In this document: piece by piece, positions 54,377 to 64,000 of the stretch | Numbering within the stretch: the first letter of the stretch is position 1 | How the letters are laid out: each line of letters starts with the position of its first letter | Assembly: GCA_016719945.1 (NCBI GenBank) | Contig: JADJYE010000001.1 | Coordinates: 806,001 to 870,000, forward strand | Length of the DNA: 64,000 nucleotides | Source: Polyangiaceae bacterium | Lineage (GTDB): Bacteria > Myxococcota_A > Polyangia > Polyangiales > Polyangiaceae | Reading direction: 5' to 3' | The notes under the pieces: model-generated | The model's input: the letters and a program-made list of their open reading frames with translations, nothing else | Database searches by the model: none | What the model was told of the DNA's origin: nothing | Program-made: the position numbers and the translations under genes

Positions 54377-56392
54377 ATGCGGGGAGCGAAATCCGAGGAG
54401 GCTGCCAAGCGGAGGATCGACGAGCTGGTCCGAGAGATCCGCCGCCACGATCACCTCTACCATTCCCTCGATCAGCCGGAGATTTCGGACGACGAATACG
54501 ACCGCCTCTTCCGCGAGCTGAAGGCGCTCGAGGCCGCGCACCCCGAGGCCCGCCACGCCGACTCGCCCACCCAGAAGGTCGGCGCGAGGGCGAGCGAGCT
54601 GTTCGCGCCCGTCCGCCACTCGAGCCGGCTGCTCTCCCTCGACAACGTCTTCGACGACGCGTCGCTCGACGATTGGTTCGATCGCGTCCGGCGAGGCCTA
54701 GGGCGCGAGCCGACCCTGGTCTGCGAGCCCAAGATCGACGGCCTCTCCCTGGCCGTGGTGTACGAGCACGGGCGGCTTTCGCGGGGCGCGACGCGAGGCG
54801 ACGGCGAGGTCGGCGAGGACGTCACGCAGAACGTCCTGACCCTGCGCTCGCTGCCCCACCGGCTGCGCACGACGTCCCCGCCCGCGTGGCTCGAGGTGCG
54901 CGGCGAGGTGTTCCTGTTCAAGCGAGACTTCCGCGAGCTCAACGAGCGGCTCGACGAGGCCGGTAAGCCCACCTTCGCGAACCCGCGCAACGCCGCGGCG
55001 GGAGCCCTGCGCCAGAAGGACGCGAACATCACGAGAGAGCGACCGCTCGACATCTACCTCCACGGGCTCGTGAAGGCCGACGGGCTGGGGTTCAAGACGT
55101 ATTCGGAGGCGCTGGCCGGGCTCGCCGAGCTGGGGCTGCCGGTGCACCCGCGCGCGAAGCGCGCCCAGACGCTCGATGAGGCCAAGGCGTTCGTCCGGCA
55201 GATCCAGGCGGAGCGCCACGACCTCGACCACGAGATCGACGGCGTGGTGATCAAGGTCGACGACCTCGGCGCGCAACAGGAGCTGGGCGCTACGGCCAAG
55301 GCGCCCCGCTGGGCCGTCGCGTTCAAGCTGCCGTCCGAGCAGAGGACGACGACCCTGCGCGACATCATGGTGTCGATCGGGCGCACAGGGGCGGCCACCC
55401 CGTTCGCGATGCTCGAGCCGGTGTTCGTCGGGGGCGTCACGGTGTCGACCGCGACGCTGCACAACGAGCACGAGGTCGCGCGAAAAGACCTGCGCATCGG
55501 GGACACCGTGATCGTCCAGCGCGCGGGCGACGTCATCCCCGAGGTCGTGGGGCCGGTCCTCGAGCGGCGGACCGGCCACGAGCATGTGTTCGTGATGCCG
55601 GACGACTGCCCGGTCTGCGGCGCGCGGCTCGAGCGCCACGAGGACGACGCGGTCCGCCGCTGCCCCAACCTCTCGTGCCCCGCCCAGACCCTCGGCTCGA
55701 TCTTCCACTTCTGCTCGCGCGGCGCGATGAACATCGAGCACCTCGGCGAGGTGCGGGCGCAGCAGCTGCTCGATCGCAAGCTGATCGAGGACGCGGGGGA
55801 CATCTTCCACCTCACCGCCGCGGCGCTGGCGACCCTCCCTCAGTTCAAGGAGAAGTCGATCGACAACCTCTTGAAGGCGATCGACGGCGCGCGCGACCGG
55901 CCCCTCGACAAGCTCCTGGTCGGCCTCGGCGTCCGCCACGTCGGCCCCTCCGCGGCGCAGGCCCTCGCCCGCCACTTCGGCTCGCTCGACAAGATCGCCG
56001 AGGCCTCCCTCGACGAGCTCGCCTCGGTCGAGGGGCTCGGCGACGTCATCGCCGAGGCCGTGCACGTGTACTTCCGGCGCGAGAGCAGCGAGCGGCTGAT
56101 CGACAAGCTCCGACGCGGCGGCGTGAAGCTCGACGTCGTGGCCAAGAGGTCGGGCGGCCCGCTGACGGGCAAGACCTTCGTCATCACCGGGACCCTCTCG
56201 TCGATGAGCCGGGAGAAGGCGCAGGAGCGGCTCGAGGCGCTCGGGGGCAAGGTGACGAGCAGCGTGTCGAAGTCGACGAGCTACGTGGTCGTCGGCGCCG
56301 AGCCAGGCTCGAAGCTGGAGAAGGCACAGAAGGCCGGCGTCGCGATCCTCGATGAGGCCGGGTTCTTGGAGCTCGTGGGAGGCAACGAATGA
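54377..56392 (+). CDS. ligA: NAD-dependent DNA ligase LigA
   Basis: A 671-residue enzyme that seals nicks using NAD. The Ia domain comes first, then the adenylation domain with the AMP Lys119 in K-I-D-G. The OB domain, a four-Cys zinc finger (C-P-V-C and C-P-N-L-S-C), the HhH region and a C-terminal BRCT domain (G-K-T-F-V-I-T-G-T-L) follow. Length is normal. The ATG at 54377 starts just before the Ia domain. The dienelactone hydrolase overlaps the stop by four bases. Confidence 0.97.
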   Translation: MRGAKSEEAAKRRIDELVREIRRHDHLYHSLDQPEISDDEYDRLFRELKALEAAHPEARHADSPTQKVGARASELFAPVRHSSRLLSLDNVFDDASLDDWFDRVRRGLGREPTLVCEPKIDGLSLAVVYEHGRLSRGATRGDGEVGEDVTQNVLTLRSLPHRLRTTSPPAWLEVRGEVFLFKRDFRELNERLDEAGKPTFANPRNAAAGALRQKDANITRERPLDIYLHGLVKADGLGFKTYSEALAGLAELGLPVHPRAKRAQTLDEAKAFVRQIQAERHDLDHEIDGVVIKVDDLGAQQELGATAKAPRWAVAFKLPSEQRTTTLRDIMVSIGRTGAATPFAMLEPVFVGGVTVSTATLHNEHEVARKDLRIGDTVIVQRAGDVIPEVVGPVLERRTGHEHVFVMPDDCPVCGARLERHEDDAVRRCPNLSCPAQTLGSIFHFCSRGAMNIEHLGEVRAQQLLDRKLIEDAGDIFHLTAAALATLPQFKEKSIDNLLKAIDGARDRPLDKLLVGLGVRHVGPSAAQALARHFGSLDKIAEASLDELASVEGLGDVIAEAVHVYFRRESSERLIDKLRRGGVKLDVVAKRSGGPLTGKTFVITGTLSSMSREKAQERLEALGGKVTSSVSKSTSYVVVGAEPGSKLEKAQKAGVAILDEAGFLELVGGNE

Positions 56393-57177
56393 ACGTCGAC
56401 GTCGTGGCTGGGTGGGACAAGGGCACGTTCAGCTTCGAGGGTTTCACCCACGACACGTACCGGCGCGGGAAGGGCCCGGGCGTGGTCGTGATGCACGAGA
56501 TGCCAGGGCTGACGCCGAACGTCGCGGCCTTCGGCAACCGCGTGGTCGACGCGGGCTTCACGGTCGTGATGCCCCACCTGTTCGGAGAGGTCGGGCGCCC
56601 CCCGACCCCGGGCTACGTCCTCAAGTCGATGCTCGGGGGGTGCGTCTCGAGCGAGTTCGCCAACTGGGCCCTCAAGACCACCTCCCCGAAGACCCTGTGG
56701 TGCCGCGCCCTGGCGCGCTCCCTCCACGAGGAGCTCGGCGGCAAGGGGGTCGGCGCGGTGGGCATGTGCTTCACCGGGGGCTTCGCCCTGGCCATGATGG
56801 TCGACGACGCGGTGGTCGCGCCGGTGCTCAGTCAGCCCTCTCTGCCCTTTGCAGCCGGCAAGGCGCGCTCGGCCGACCTCAACCTGTCGGACGACGACCT
56901 GGCGCGAATCAAGGAGCGGGCCAAGCAGGGGCAGTGTGTCCTGGGCCTGAGGTTCACCGGCGATCCTGCGGTGCCTGCCGCCCGCTTCGAGCGCCTCCGG
57001 CAGGAGCTGGGGGACCGGTTCATGGCGGTCGAGATCGACTCTTCCAAGGGCAACCCAGCCGGAGTCCCCCGGACCGCCCACTCGGTCCTGACCGAGCACC
57101 TGGTCGACCGCCCCGGCCACCCGACCCACGACGCCCTCGAGAGGGTCCTCGCGTTCTTCGGGGAGCGGCTGAAGTAA
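56389..57177 (+). CDS. Dienelactone hydrolase family protein
   Basis: A 262-residue alpha/beta hydrolase. The catalytic Cys lies in G-M-C-F-T-G-G-F and the His in P-G-H-P-T-H; a Cys-Asp-His triad is the mark of the dienelactone hydrolase family. The conserved M-H-E near residue 36 is present too. It hydrolyses an ester or lactone; the real substrate is unknown, and no aromatic-degradation genes are nearby. Translation is coupled to ligA (ATGA), an odd pairing with a replication enzyme. Confidence 0.85.
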   Translation: MNVDVVAGWDKGTFSFEGFTHDTYRRGKGPGVVVMHEMPGLTPNVAAFGNRVVDAGFTVVMPHLFGEVGRPPTPGYVLKSMLGGCVSSEFANWALKTTSPKTLWCRALARSLHEELGGKGVGAVGMCFTGGFALAMMVDDAVVAPVLSQPSLPFAAGKARSADLNLSDDDLARIKERAKQGQCVLGLRFTGDPAVPAARFERLRQELGDRFMAVEIDSSKGNPAGVPRTAHSVLTEHLVDRPGHPTHDALERVLAFFGERLK

Positions 57178-57225
57178 GAAAGTCTCCGAGAACCTTCGCC
57201 ATCGAGCCGCTGTCTAGATCCGGAC

Positions 57226-57250
57226 GGCCGTTCGTCCGTCACAAACGGCC
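57226..57250. promoter_or_regulatory. Inverted repeat before the DUF4175/MoxR operon
   Basis: GGCCGTT and AACGGCC form a perfect seven-base inverted repeat with 11 bases between, in the gap before the operon start. It could be an operator or the end of the previous transcript. Confidence 0.3.
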
Positions 57251-57307
57251 TGGAGCTTGCGACATGCCGAGCATGAGTCGAGGTCAACCGCGGGCGGGGA
57301 GGAATGG

Positions 57308-59267
57308 ATGAGCACCCTCGACCGTACCAAGGGGGCTCGGTCCCCCTCCCCAACCGGCTACTCTCCACCCTTGGATATGGTCGCCTCGATCAGCGCTACG
57401 GTCTCGGGTTGGTCGAAGGCGCGCAACCGTCAGCGGCTGTTGCGCATCGGGTTGCGCGGCGGGGCGGTGGTTCTCGTGCTCGGCCTGGTGCTCGCGGCGA
57501 CGACGAAGGCGCCCGACATGTTGCGGCGAGTCGGTGTCAGCTGGCCGGCGTGGCTCCCGAGCACGCAGCACCTGCCCGGGCTCGCGGGGATCTTCTTCGC
57601 GACGACCTCGGTGCTGGTGGGGCTCGGCTGTGCGTTCCTTTACTTCGGCCAGCGCGAGCTGCCCCTCACGCTCGCCAGCCGGCTCGACCGGAAGCACGCG
57701 ACCGACGACCTGCTCGTCACGGCGATGGCGGTCGAGGCCGAGGGCGGCGCGCGGCTCGGTGGGCCGGAGATCTCCAGCATCGTCCTCGGACAGGCGCTCC
57801 ACGTCGCCGGCACCCTGCCAGAGCCGACCCTCGCTCAGCCCGTGTCGTGGCGGTTCGCCGGCTCGATGATGGCGATCGCAACGACCGCGGCCACCGTGCT
57901 CCTGCTCCCGAAGGACGCGCTGCCCGCCGGGCTCTTCTCGCCCGACTTGCCCCCTGCCCCGGCCGAGGTGACCAAGCAGGAAGACGCGCCGCCGCTCTCC
58001 GCGGAGGACAAGGAGCGGCTCGAGCAGCTCGAGAAGCAGCTCAAATCCCTCGAAGAGCAAGAAGGTCTCCGCGAGGACGTGAAGAAGCGCCTCGGGGACG
58101 CGCGCAAGGAGCTCGGCTCGGCCCGAAAGAACGCGGGTCGCAGCGCGGGCCACCTGTCGGCGGCGGCCCGCACCCTTCAAGACCTCGCGAACGAGGCGCG
58201 CGACCAGGGTGGCCTGTACGACCCGCCCAGCCTCAAGGATGAGCCGCTCGACACGATCACCAAGCAGCTCGCCGACTCGATCGAGCGGGGGGACGCAGAC
58301 TCGGCCGCCGCGATGGCCCAAGAGCTGCAGCGCCGTGCGAAGGACAGCAACGACCAGCAGCTGAAGGAGCTGGGTCGGTCGCTCGGGCAGGCGATGAAAG
58401 ACTCGAAGCCCGATCCGACGAACCAGGGCGATCCCCAAGACCTGCAGCGCTGGCGCGACCTCGCGAAGAAGGCAGGCGGCCACTACTCGAACCAAGAGCC
58501 GAGCTCCGCGAAGAAGAGCCTGCGACAGCTCGTCGAGGAGATGGCCCAGAAGAACCCGTCCTCGATGGACAAGGCGCTCTCGAGCCTGAGCGAGGTCCGC
58601 TCGAAGCAGCTCACGGCGATGAACCAGCAGCGCGGCGCTCAAGATCCAGGCCAGCAAGGCCAGCAAGGTCAGCAGGGCCAGCAGGGTCAGCAGGGTCAGC
58701 AAGGCCAGCAAGGCCAGCAAGGCCAACAGGGTCAGCAAGGCCAACAGGGTCAGCAAGGCCAGCAGGGCCAGCAGGGCCAGCAGGGCCAGCAGGGCCAGCA
58801 GGGCCAGCAGGGCCAGCAGGGCCAGCCAGGGCCAGCAGGGCCAGCAGGGCCAGCAGGGCCAGCAGGGCCAGCAGGGCCAGCAGGGCCAGCAGGGCCAGCA
58901 GGGCCAGCAGGGCCAGCAGGGCCAGCAGGGCCAGCAGGGCCAGCAGGGCCAGGGCGATCCCGATGGGAAAGACCCTGGAGACGGCGGCATCACGCAAGGC
59001 GGGGGCGCCGGACACCGCCGAGGCGATCCGCGCGATCCGTTCGGGAAGCGCCTGCCCACCGAGCGCGTTCGAGTGACGAAGCAAGGCCCGCTGCCAGGCG
59101 CCGTCGGCGCGATCAGCCGCTTCCTCGAGGGGGACGAGTCGAGCCCGAGCGACGACGACGTCCGGCGCGAATACGCCGACGTCGCCGAGGGCACGATCCG
59201 GTCCGAGCAGATCCCGCTCACGCGGCGCGACTACATCCGACACTACTTCGAGGCGCTGAGGCCCTGA
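57308..59267 (+). CDS. DUF4175-like membrane protein with (Gly-Gln-Gln)33 repeat (frameshifted)
   Basis: Two membrane helices lie near residues 49-67 and 90-110, then a third near 185-203. A Lys/Glu coiled coil and a helical region follow to about 445. Then come 33 copies of G-Q-Q and a conserved end with R-D-Y-I-R-H-Y-F-E-A-L. The layout matches the DUF4175 group found upstream of MoxR/DUF58/VWA genes. One extra C at about 58826 shifts the frame inside the repeat; removing it gives 652 residues and the proper end. GGGGAGG lies five bases before the ATG. MoxR starts two bases after the stop. Role: probably the membrane partner of this ATPase/VWA system. Confidence 0.75.
58649..58946. repeat. 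33 tandem 9-bp repeats (GGCCAGCAG)
   Basis: The unit GGCCAGCAG, with some GGT and CAA variants early on, is repeated 33 times, with one extra C near 58826. In frame it encodes G-Q-Q; after the extra base it would read G-P-A. The later half is nearly uniform, which suggests recent slippage. Confidence 0.95.
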
Positions 59268-59269
59268 CC

Positions 59270-60319
<1,050 letters not shown>

Positions 60320-60329
60320 GCGGCAGCCC

Positions 60330-61217
60330 GTGCGCGTCGATCAAGCGAGCCTCAGCCGGTACATGGAGCTCCGGCTGCACGCCGCGGGCCACGCGACGTC
60401 GCAGGTCCAGGGCAACCGGCGCTCCGCCGAGAAGGGGCGCGGGGTCGAGTTCGCCGAATATCGCGCGTACGACCCGGGCGACGACATCCGCCTCGTCGAC
60501 TGGAACGTGTACCTGCGGCTCGGCGTCGCGCTCGTGAAGCAGTTCACCGAGGAGCGCAGCCTCTCGCTGCGCGTGTGCGTCGACACCAGCGAGTCGATGG
60601 CGTTCGGAGAGCCCCGCAAGGCGGACCAGGCCGCGCAGATCGCCGCGGCCGTCGCGATGGTCGCGCTCGGTCAGCGTGAGCCGGTCACGCTCGTGTGCGC
60701 CGGCGGCGAGGGCCCCGTCATGCGCGCGAAGGCGGTGAACCCTGGACAGATGGGTGAGCTCGTCGCCGTGCTCGAGCGCGCCGAGCCCCGCGGCCGAGCC
60801 TCCCTGAAGGACCAGCTCGCGGCTCACCTGGGCTCGGGCCGCTCCGACCTGCTGGTGCTGATCTCGGATCTCCTGCTCGAGGACGAGGAGCTCGCTTCGC
60901 TGCTCCGCCTGTGCGCCGCGTCCAGCCACCGAACGTGCGTCGTGCACGTCCTCGGCCCCGACGAGCTCGACCCTCCGCTCGACTCGATCCAGCGCGTGGT
61001 GGACGCCGAGACGCAGGAGGAGATCGTGCTGCCGGCGTCGGCGAAGAAGGCCTACCAGGAGGCCCTCGCGAGCTGGCGCAAGGCGACCGAGGAGCGCTGC
61101 CGCAAGCTCGGCCTCACGTATGTGTTCGCGCCGACCGAGCTCGGCCTCGAGCAGGTCATGCACCGCGCCCTGCCCGGCGGGCGCGTGGTGGAGCACCGCA
61201 TCGGGGGCCTGCGGTGA
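60330..61217 (+). CDS. DUF58 domain protein
   Basis: A 295-residue protein with the DUF58 signature G-R-G-V-E-F then Y-D-P-G-D-D-I-R-L-V-D-W (about 37-58), followed by a VWA-like fold with D-T-S-E-S-M at 85. It is a constant partner of MoxR. The start is GTG at 60330. Its stop overlaps the next gene's GTG (GTGA). Confidence 0.9.
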   Translation: MRVDQASLSRYMELRLHAAGHATSQVQGNRRSAEKGRGVEFAEYRAYDPGDDIRLVDWNVYLRLGVALVKQFTEERSLSLRVCVDTSESMAFGEPRKADQAAQIAAAVAMVALGQREPVTLVCAGGEGPVMRAKAVNPGQMGELVAVLERAEPRGRASLKDQLAAHLGSGRSDLLVLISDLLLEDEELASLLRLCAASSHRTCVVHVLGPDELDPPLDSIQRVVDAETQEEIVLPASAKKAYQEALASWRKATEERCRKLGLTYVFAPTELGLEQVMHRALPGGRVVEHRIGGLR

Positions 61218-62929
61218 CCGCGCTCTTTCCGCTCGCGTTCGCGCTCGTCGCGCTCGCCGCGCCGATCGCCCTCGCCTACCTGTGGCAGAAGCGCACCGAG
61301 AAGCGGCGGGTCTCGAGCGTCCTCATCCTGCGCAAGATCGCGGTCCCCACCGAGCCGCCCAAGCGCGGCTTCGCGCGGCCGCGACACGTGGCGAGCTTCG
61401 TGCTGGTCGTGCTGGGCCTGATCGCCGCCTCGCTGGGCGTCGCCGATCTTCGTCGCGCGGGCGAGACGCCCCGCGACCTCGTCATCGTGCTCGACACGTC
61501 GGCGAGCATGGGCACGGTCGAGGAGAAGGGAGAGACGCGGCTCGACATCGCCAAGCGGCGCCTCGCGAGCGCGATCTCGCGAATGCACAGCGGCGATCGG
61601 GTGGCGCTGATCACGACCGGCGGGGCCAACGTGGTGCGGGTCGGGCTGACCGAGGACACGGCCTACGCCCTCGACGTCGTCGCGGCGCTGACCCCCGAGG
61701 GGACGAGCGACGCCTCGGCGAGCGCCATCGAGCTGGCCGACGGGATCTGCAAGAGCCTCAGCGAGGGCCGCATCCTGCTGCTCTCCGACGGCGTCGGGGT
61801 GAGTGTCCCGAAGACCGAGTGCGACGTCGATCACGAGCCGCTCGGCACCGACGTCGCGAACGCTGGGATCAGCGAGCTCAGCGTGCGCGAAGGCGACGCG
61901 TTCGGGACGCAAGAGGTGCACCTCGAGATCACCAGCGTGCTCAAACGCAAGCAGCGCGCCGAGATCGCGATCCTCGCTGGCGAGCGGGTCGTCGATCTCG
62001 CGGCGATCGATCTCCCTGCCAGCGGCAAAGAGGAGCGCTTGCTCCGCCTCGAGCTGCCGCCCGGCGCTGCGGTCTCCGCGGAGCTGCGGCTGCCGGAGGC
62101 CGACGCGCTCGCCGCAGACGACTTCGCCACAGCGCCGCGCGTCGAGGGTGGCAAGGTCAAGACGCTGCTCGTGACCGCGGCCTCGAAGTCGTTCACCTCG
62201 GAGGCGCTGCGCCTGCACCCGCGGGTCGAGCTCACCACGGTCCGCACACCGCAGCCGATCCCCGAGGGCGCGAGCTTCGACCTGATCGTGCTCGAGGCGC
62301 TCCCCGAAGGCGGCGTGCCGAAGGTCGGCAACCGGGTCCTCACGCTCGGTCTGCCGCCCGCGGCGCTGGGCCTGCAGCCCGGCGAGACGCTCAAGACCCC
62401 GGACATCGTGCGCTGGTCGTACGCCGACCCGCTGTTTCGCTACGTCGACCTGCAGGGCGTCAAGGTGCCGAACGGCACGGTCCTCACGCCGGGCGAGGGC
62501 CAGCGGGCGCTCATCGACGCAGAGCAGGGCGCGCTCGGCCTGATCGACGCCCGCCCCGAGCGCGAGCTCTTGTACCTCGGGTTCGCGCCCCACGAGTCGG
62601 ACTTCGTGCTGCGCGTCGGGTTCGTGAACTTCATGGCCAACGTCGTCGAGTGGGCGAGCCTGGCGTCGAGCGTCGGCGAGCGCAAAGGCGTGCTCTCGGG
62701 GACCGAGTCCTGGGTGCACCCGCCGAAGAAGGGAGACGAGGACGAGCGCAAACCCCCGGTCCGCCCGCTGCCGCTCTGGCGCGTCGCGGTCCTGCTCGCG
62801 CTGGGCCTGGTGGCCAGCGAGCTGCTCGCGCAGACCGTGCTCGGCTCCCGCGAGGGGCTCCGCGCGCGGGTGTCGCGCTGGCGAGCGAAGAAGGCCCCTG
62901 ACGCCTCTGGCTCGAAGGAGGACACGTGA
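61214..62929 (+). CDS. BatA-like VWA membrane protein
   Basis: A 571-residue protein. Helices lie at 5-23 and 60-78, with a third near the C-terminus (about 525-545). The BatA N-terminal domain is followed by a VWA domain with MIDAS D-T-S-A-S at 94-98. BatA-type proteins form the VWA part of MoxR systems first found in aerotolerance operons. The start GTG 61214 overlaps the DUF58 stop; the next gene's GTG overlaps this stop. Confidence 0.85.
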   Translation: MTALFPLAFALVALAAPIALAYLWQKRTEKRRVSSVLILRKIAVPTEPPKRGFARPRHVASFVLVVLGLIAASLGVADLRRAGETPRDLVIVLDTSASMGTVEEKGETRLDIAKRRLASAISRMHSGDRVALITTGGANVVRVGLTEDTAYALDVVAALTPEGTSDASASAIELADGICKSLSEGRILLLSDGVGVSVPKTECDVDHEPLGTDVANAGISELSVREGDAFGTQEVHLEITSVLKRKQRAEIAILAGERVVDLAAIDLPASGKEERLLRLELPPGAAVSAELRLPEADALAADDFATAPRVEGGKVKTLLVTAASKSFTSEALRLHPRVELTTVRTPQPIPEGASFDLIVLEALPEGGVPKVGNRVLTLGLPPAALGLQPGETLKTPDIVRWSYADPLFRYVDLQGVKVPNGTVLTPGEGQRALIDAEQGALGLIDARPERELLYLGFAPHESDFVLRVGFVNFMANVVEWASLASSVGERKGVLSGTESWVHPPKKGDEDERKPPVRPLPLWRVAVLLALGLVASELLAQTVLGSREGLRARVSRWRAKKAPDASGSKEDT

Positions 62930-64000
62930 GGCTCGGGCCGGTCGTCGTCACCGACACGCGCTGGCTCTGGCTGCTCGTGCCCGCGGTCCTCCTCGTCGCG
63001 CTCGATCTGGCGCGAGGCTGGGGCAGCCGCGGCCAGCGCGTCCGTGGCGCCCTGGTCCGCCTGCTGGTGCTGGCGACCCTCGCCGTCGCGCTGACCGACC
63101 CTCGCTGGGAGCGGCGCCGCCCGAGCGCGCACGTCATCTTCGTCGTCGACCGCTCCGCCAGCATGTCGGAGGCAGGCGTCGCAGCCGCGCTCGCCCGCGC
63201 GAAGGAGCTCGCTGCGACGCTGGGTCCCGACGTGAGGACGGGGCTCGTCTTGTCGGACGGCTCGCCCAGCGTCGCCGTGATGCCGGGGCAGCCGTGGAGC
63301 GTGTCCGAGGTGCCGCGGGGCGACAAGGTAGAGTCCACCGATCTGGGCGCGGCGCTCGACCTCGCGCGCGCCCTCGTCCCCGCAGGAGACAGCGGGCAGA
63401 TCGTGCTCTTGTCGGACGGGCGTCCCACCGCCGGCGAGCGTCGCACCACCGCGCTCGCGCCGCGGCTCGGGGCTGCCGGTGCACACCATCGCCATCCAGC
63501 CCGAGCGCACCGACGCGGCCGTCACCGCCGTCTCGCTCGACGATTCGAACGTGCGCCCGGGCGCGACGACCGGCGGCTCGGTGGAGCTCGACGGCGGCGC
63601 CGCGCCGTTCCGCGGCGAGCTGCTCGTGCGCGTCGACGGAGAGCTCGTCCACGCCCAGGAGGTCGAGGCTCGAGGCCGGCGCGTCGAAGAAGATCCCCTT
63701 CACGGCGTCGATCCCGCTGGGTACACCCGAGGGCGAGCTGCAGGTGGAGGCCGAGCTCGTGCCCGAGGGGGCGAGCGATCCCGTCGGCGCCGGCTCTGCG
63801 CCGCTCGCCGTGGGTGACAAGCCGCGCGTGCTGTTGTTGACGGCAGAGCCGAAGGACGCCGAGCTGCTGGCGACCGCGCTGCGCGCGGAGGCGATGCAGA
63901 TCGACGTGCGCACGCTGGACGGCAAGGACTTCCCCAAGCAGATCGACAAGGAGACCGACCTCGTCATCATCGTGAACGCGCCCGCCGGCACCGCGTCGAG
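62926..64000 (+). CDS. Second VWA membrane protein, 3'-truncated and frameshifted
   Basis: Starts with GTG at 62926. Two membrane helices (13-29 and 43-57) precede a VWA domain with V-V-D-R-S-A-S-M at 73-80. The chain breaks twice: removing one G from GGGG at 63469-63472 and one C at 63669 gives a continuous protein that runs past the window end with V-L-L-L-T-A-E-P and V-I-I-V-N-A-P. The rest of the gene lies outside. Confidence 0.8.

Noticed and set aside
58649..58946. CRISPR array or intergenic satellite
   Set aside because: 9-bp units without spacers inside a gene.
58820..58960. A collagen-like (Gly-Pro-Ala)n protein
   Set aside because: It appears only after the extra base near 58826. 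The other frame gives G-Q-Q repeats and a conserved ending, so the collagen-like reading is an artefact of the frameshift.

Overview
The window is about 70% G+C, densely coded on both strands, and reads like the chromosome of a myxobacterium (Myxococcota, probably Polyangia). The signs are many small lipoproteins with Gly/Ser/Ala-rich linkers and Cys-rich tails, a MYXO-CTERM-like sorting motif, a DUF6600 protein, a fused isobutyryl-CoA mutase (IcmF) next to a classic methylmalonyl-CoA mutase, and a DUF4175/MoxR/DUF58/VWA operon. The species cannot be named from the sequence. No rRNA, tRNA, CRISPR array, insertion sequence or replication origin was seen. No gene-free stretch exceeds about 300 bases.

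Layout: 0-11 kb is mostly envelope proteins: a 5'-truncated possible NlpC/P60-like protein, lipoproteins, a von Willebrand A lipoprotein, a homocysteine S-methyltransferase, an orphan GspC-like PDZ lipoprotein, a MYXO-CTERM/beta-barrel fusion and a DUF6600 protein. 11-15.4 kb is an AmpG-like transporter with a pair of M16 peptidases, one of which ends in ten Lys-rich repeats. 15.5-26.4 kb holds membrane and GAF proteins, an amidase, the helicase HrpB, a Tat-type lipoprotein, a PheA-like protein and an FmdB zinc ribbon. 26.6-34 kb holds smc, a HIT protein, cysK-cysE and a membrane metallophosphoesterase. 34-44.4 kb is a leftward run: icmF, aminotransferase, mutA, mutB, meaB and a lipoprotein. 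46.3-49.2 kb is a lower-G+C two-gene module coding a DUF262 protein and a HipA-like kinase. 49.3-57.2 kb holds a glycosidase, an aldo/keto reductase, lipoproteins, ligA and a dienelactone hydrolase. From 57.3 kb to the end runs the DUF4175/MoxR/DUF58/BatA/VWA operon, cut by the window end.

Working together: the mutases handle propionyl/succinyl and isobutyryl/butyryl branches of acyl-CoA metabolism. The aminotransferase is translationally coupled to icmF and may link it to valine. cysK and cysE are coupled and CysE ends in Ile, as the cysteine synthase complex requires. The DUF262-HipA pair is the best candidate for an undescribed system; it looks like a toxin, defence or persistence module without a HipB.

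Caution: at least eleven single-base insertions or deletions and one nonsense change interrupt otherwise intact, mostly conserved genes. Most sit in short homopolymers or G/C runs. They look like sequence errors rather than gene decay, and affected genes are annotated across the break. A 67-69 base intergenic element that can fold into a closed stem with two hairpins occurs three times in the first 20 kb, each time just past the stop of a minus-strand gene.
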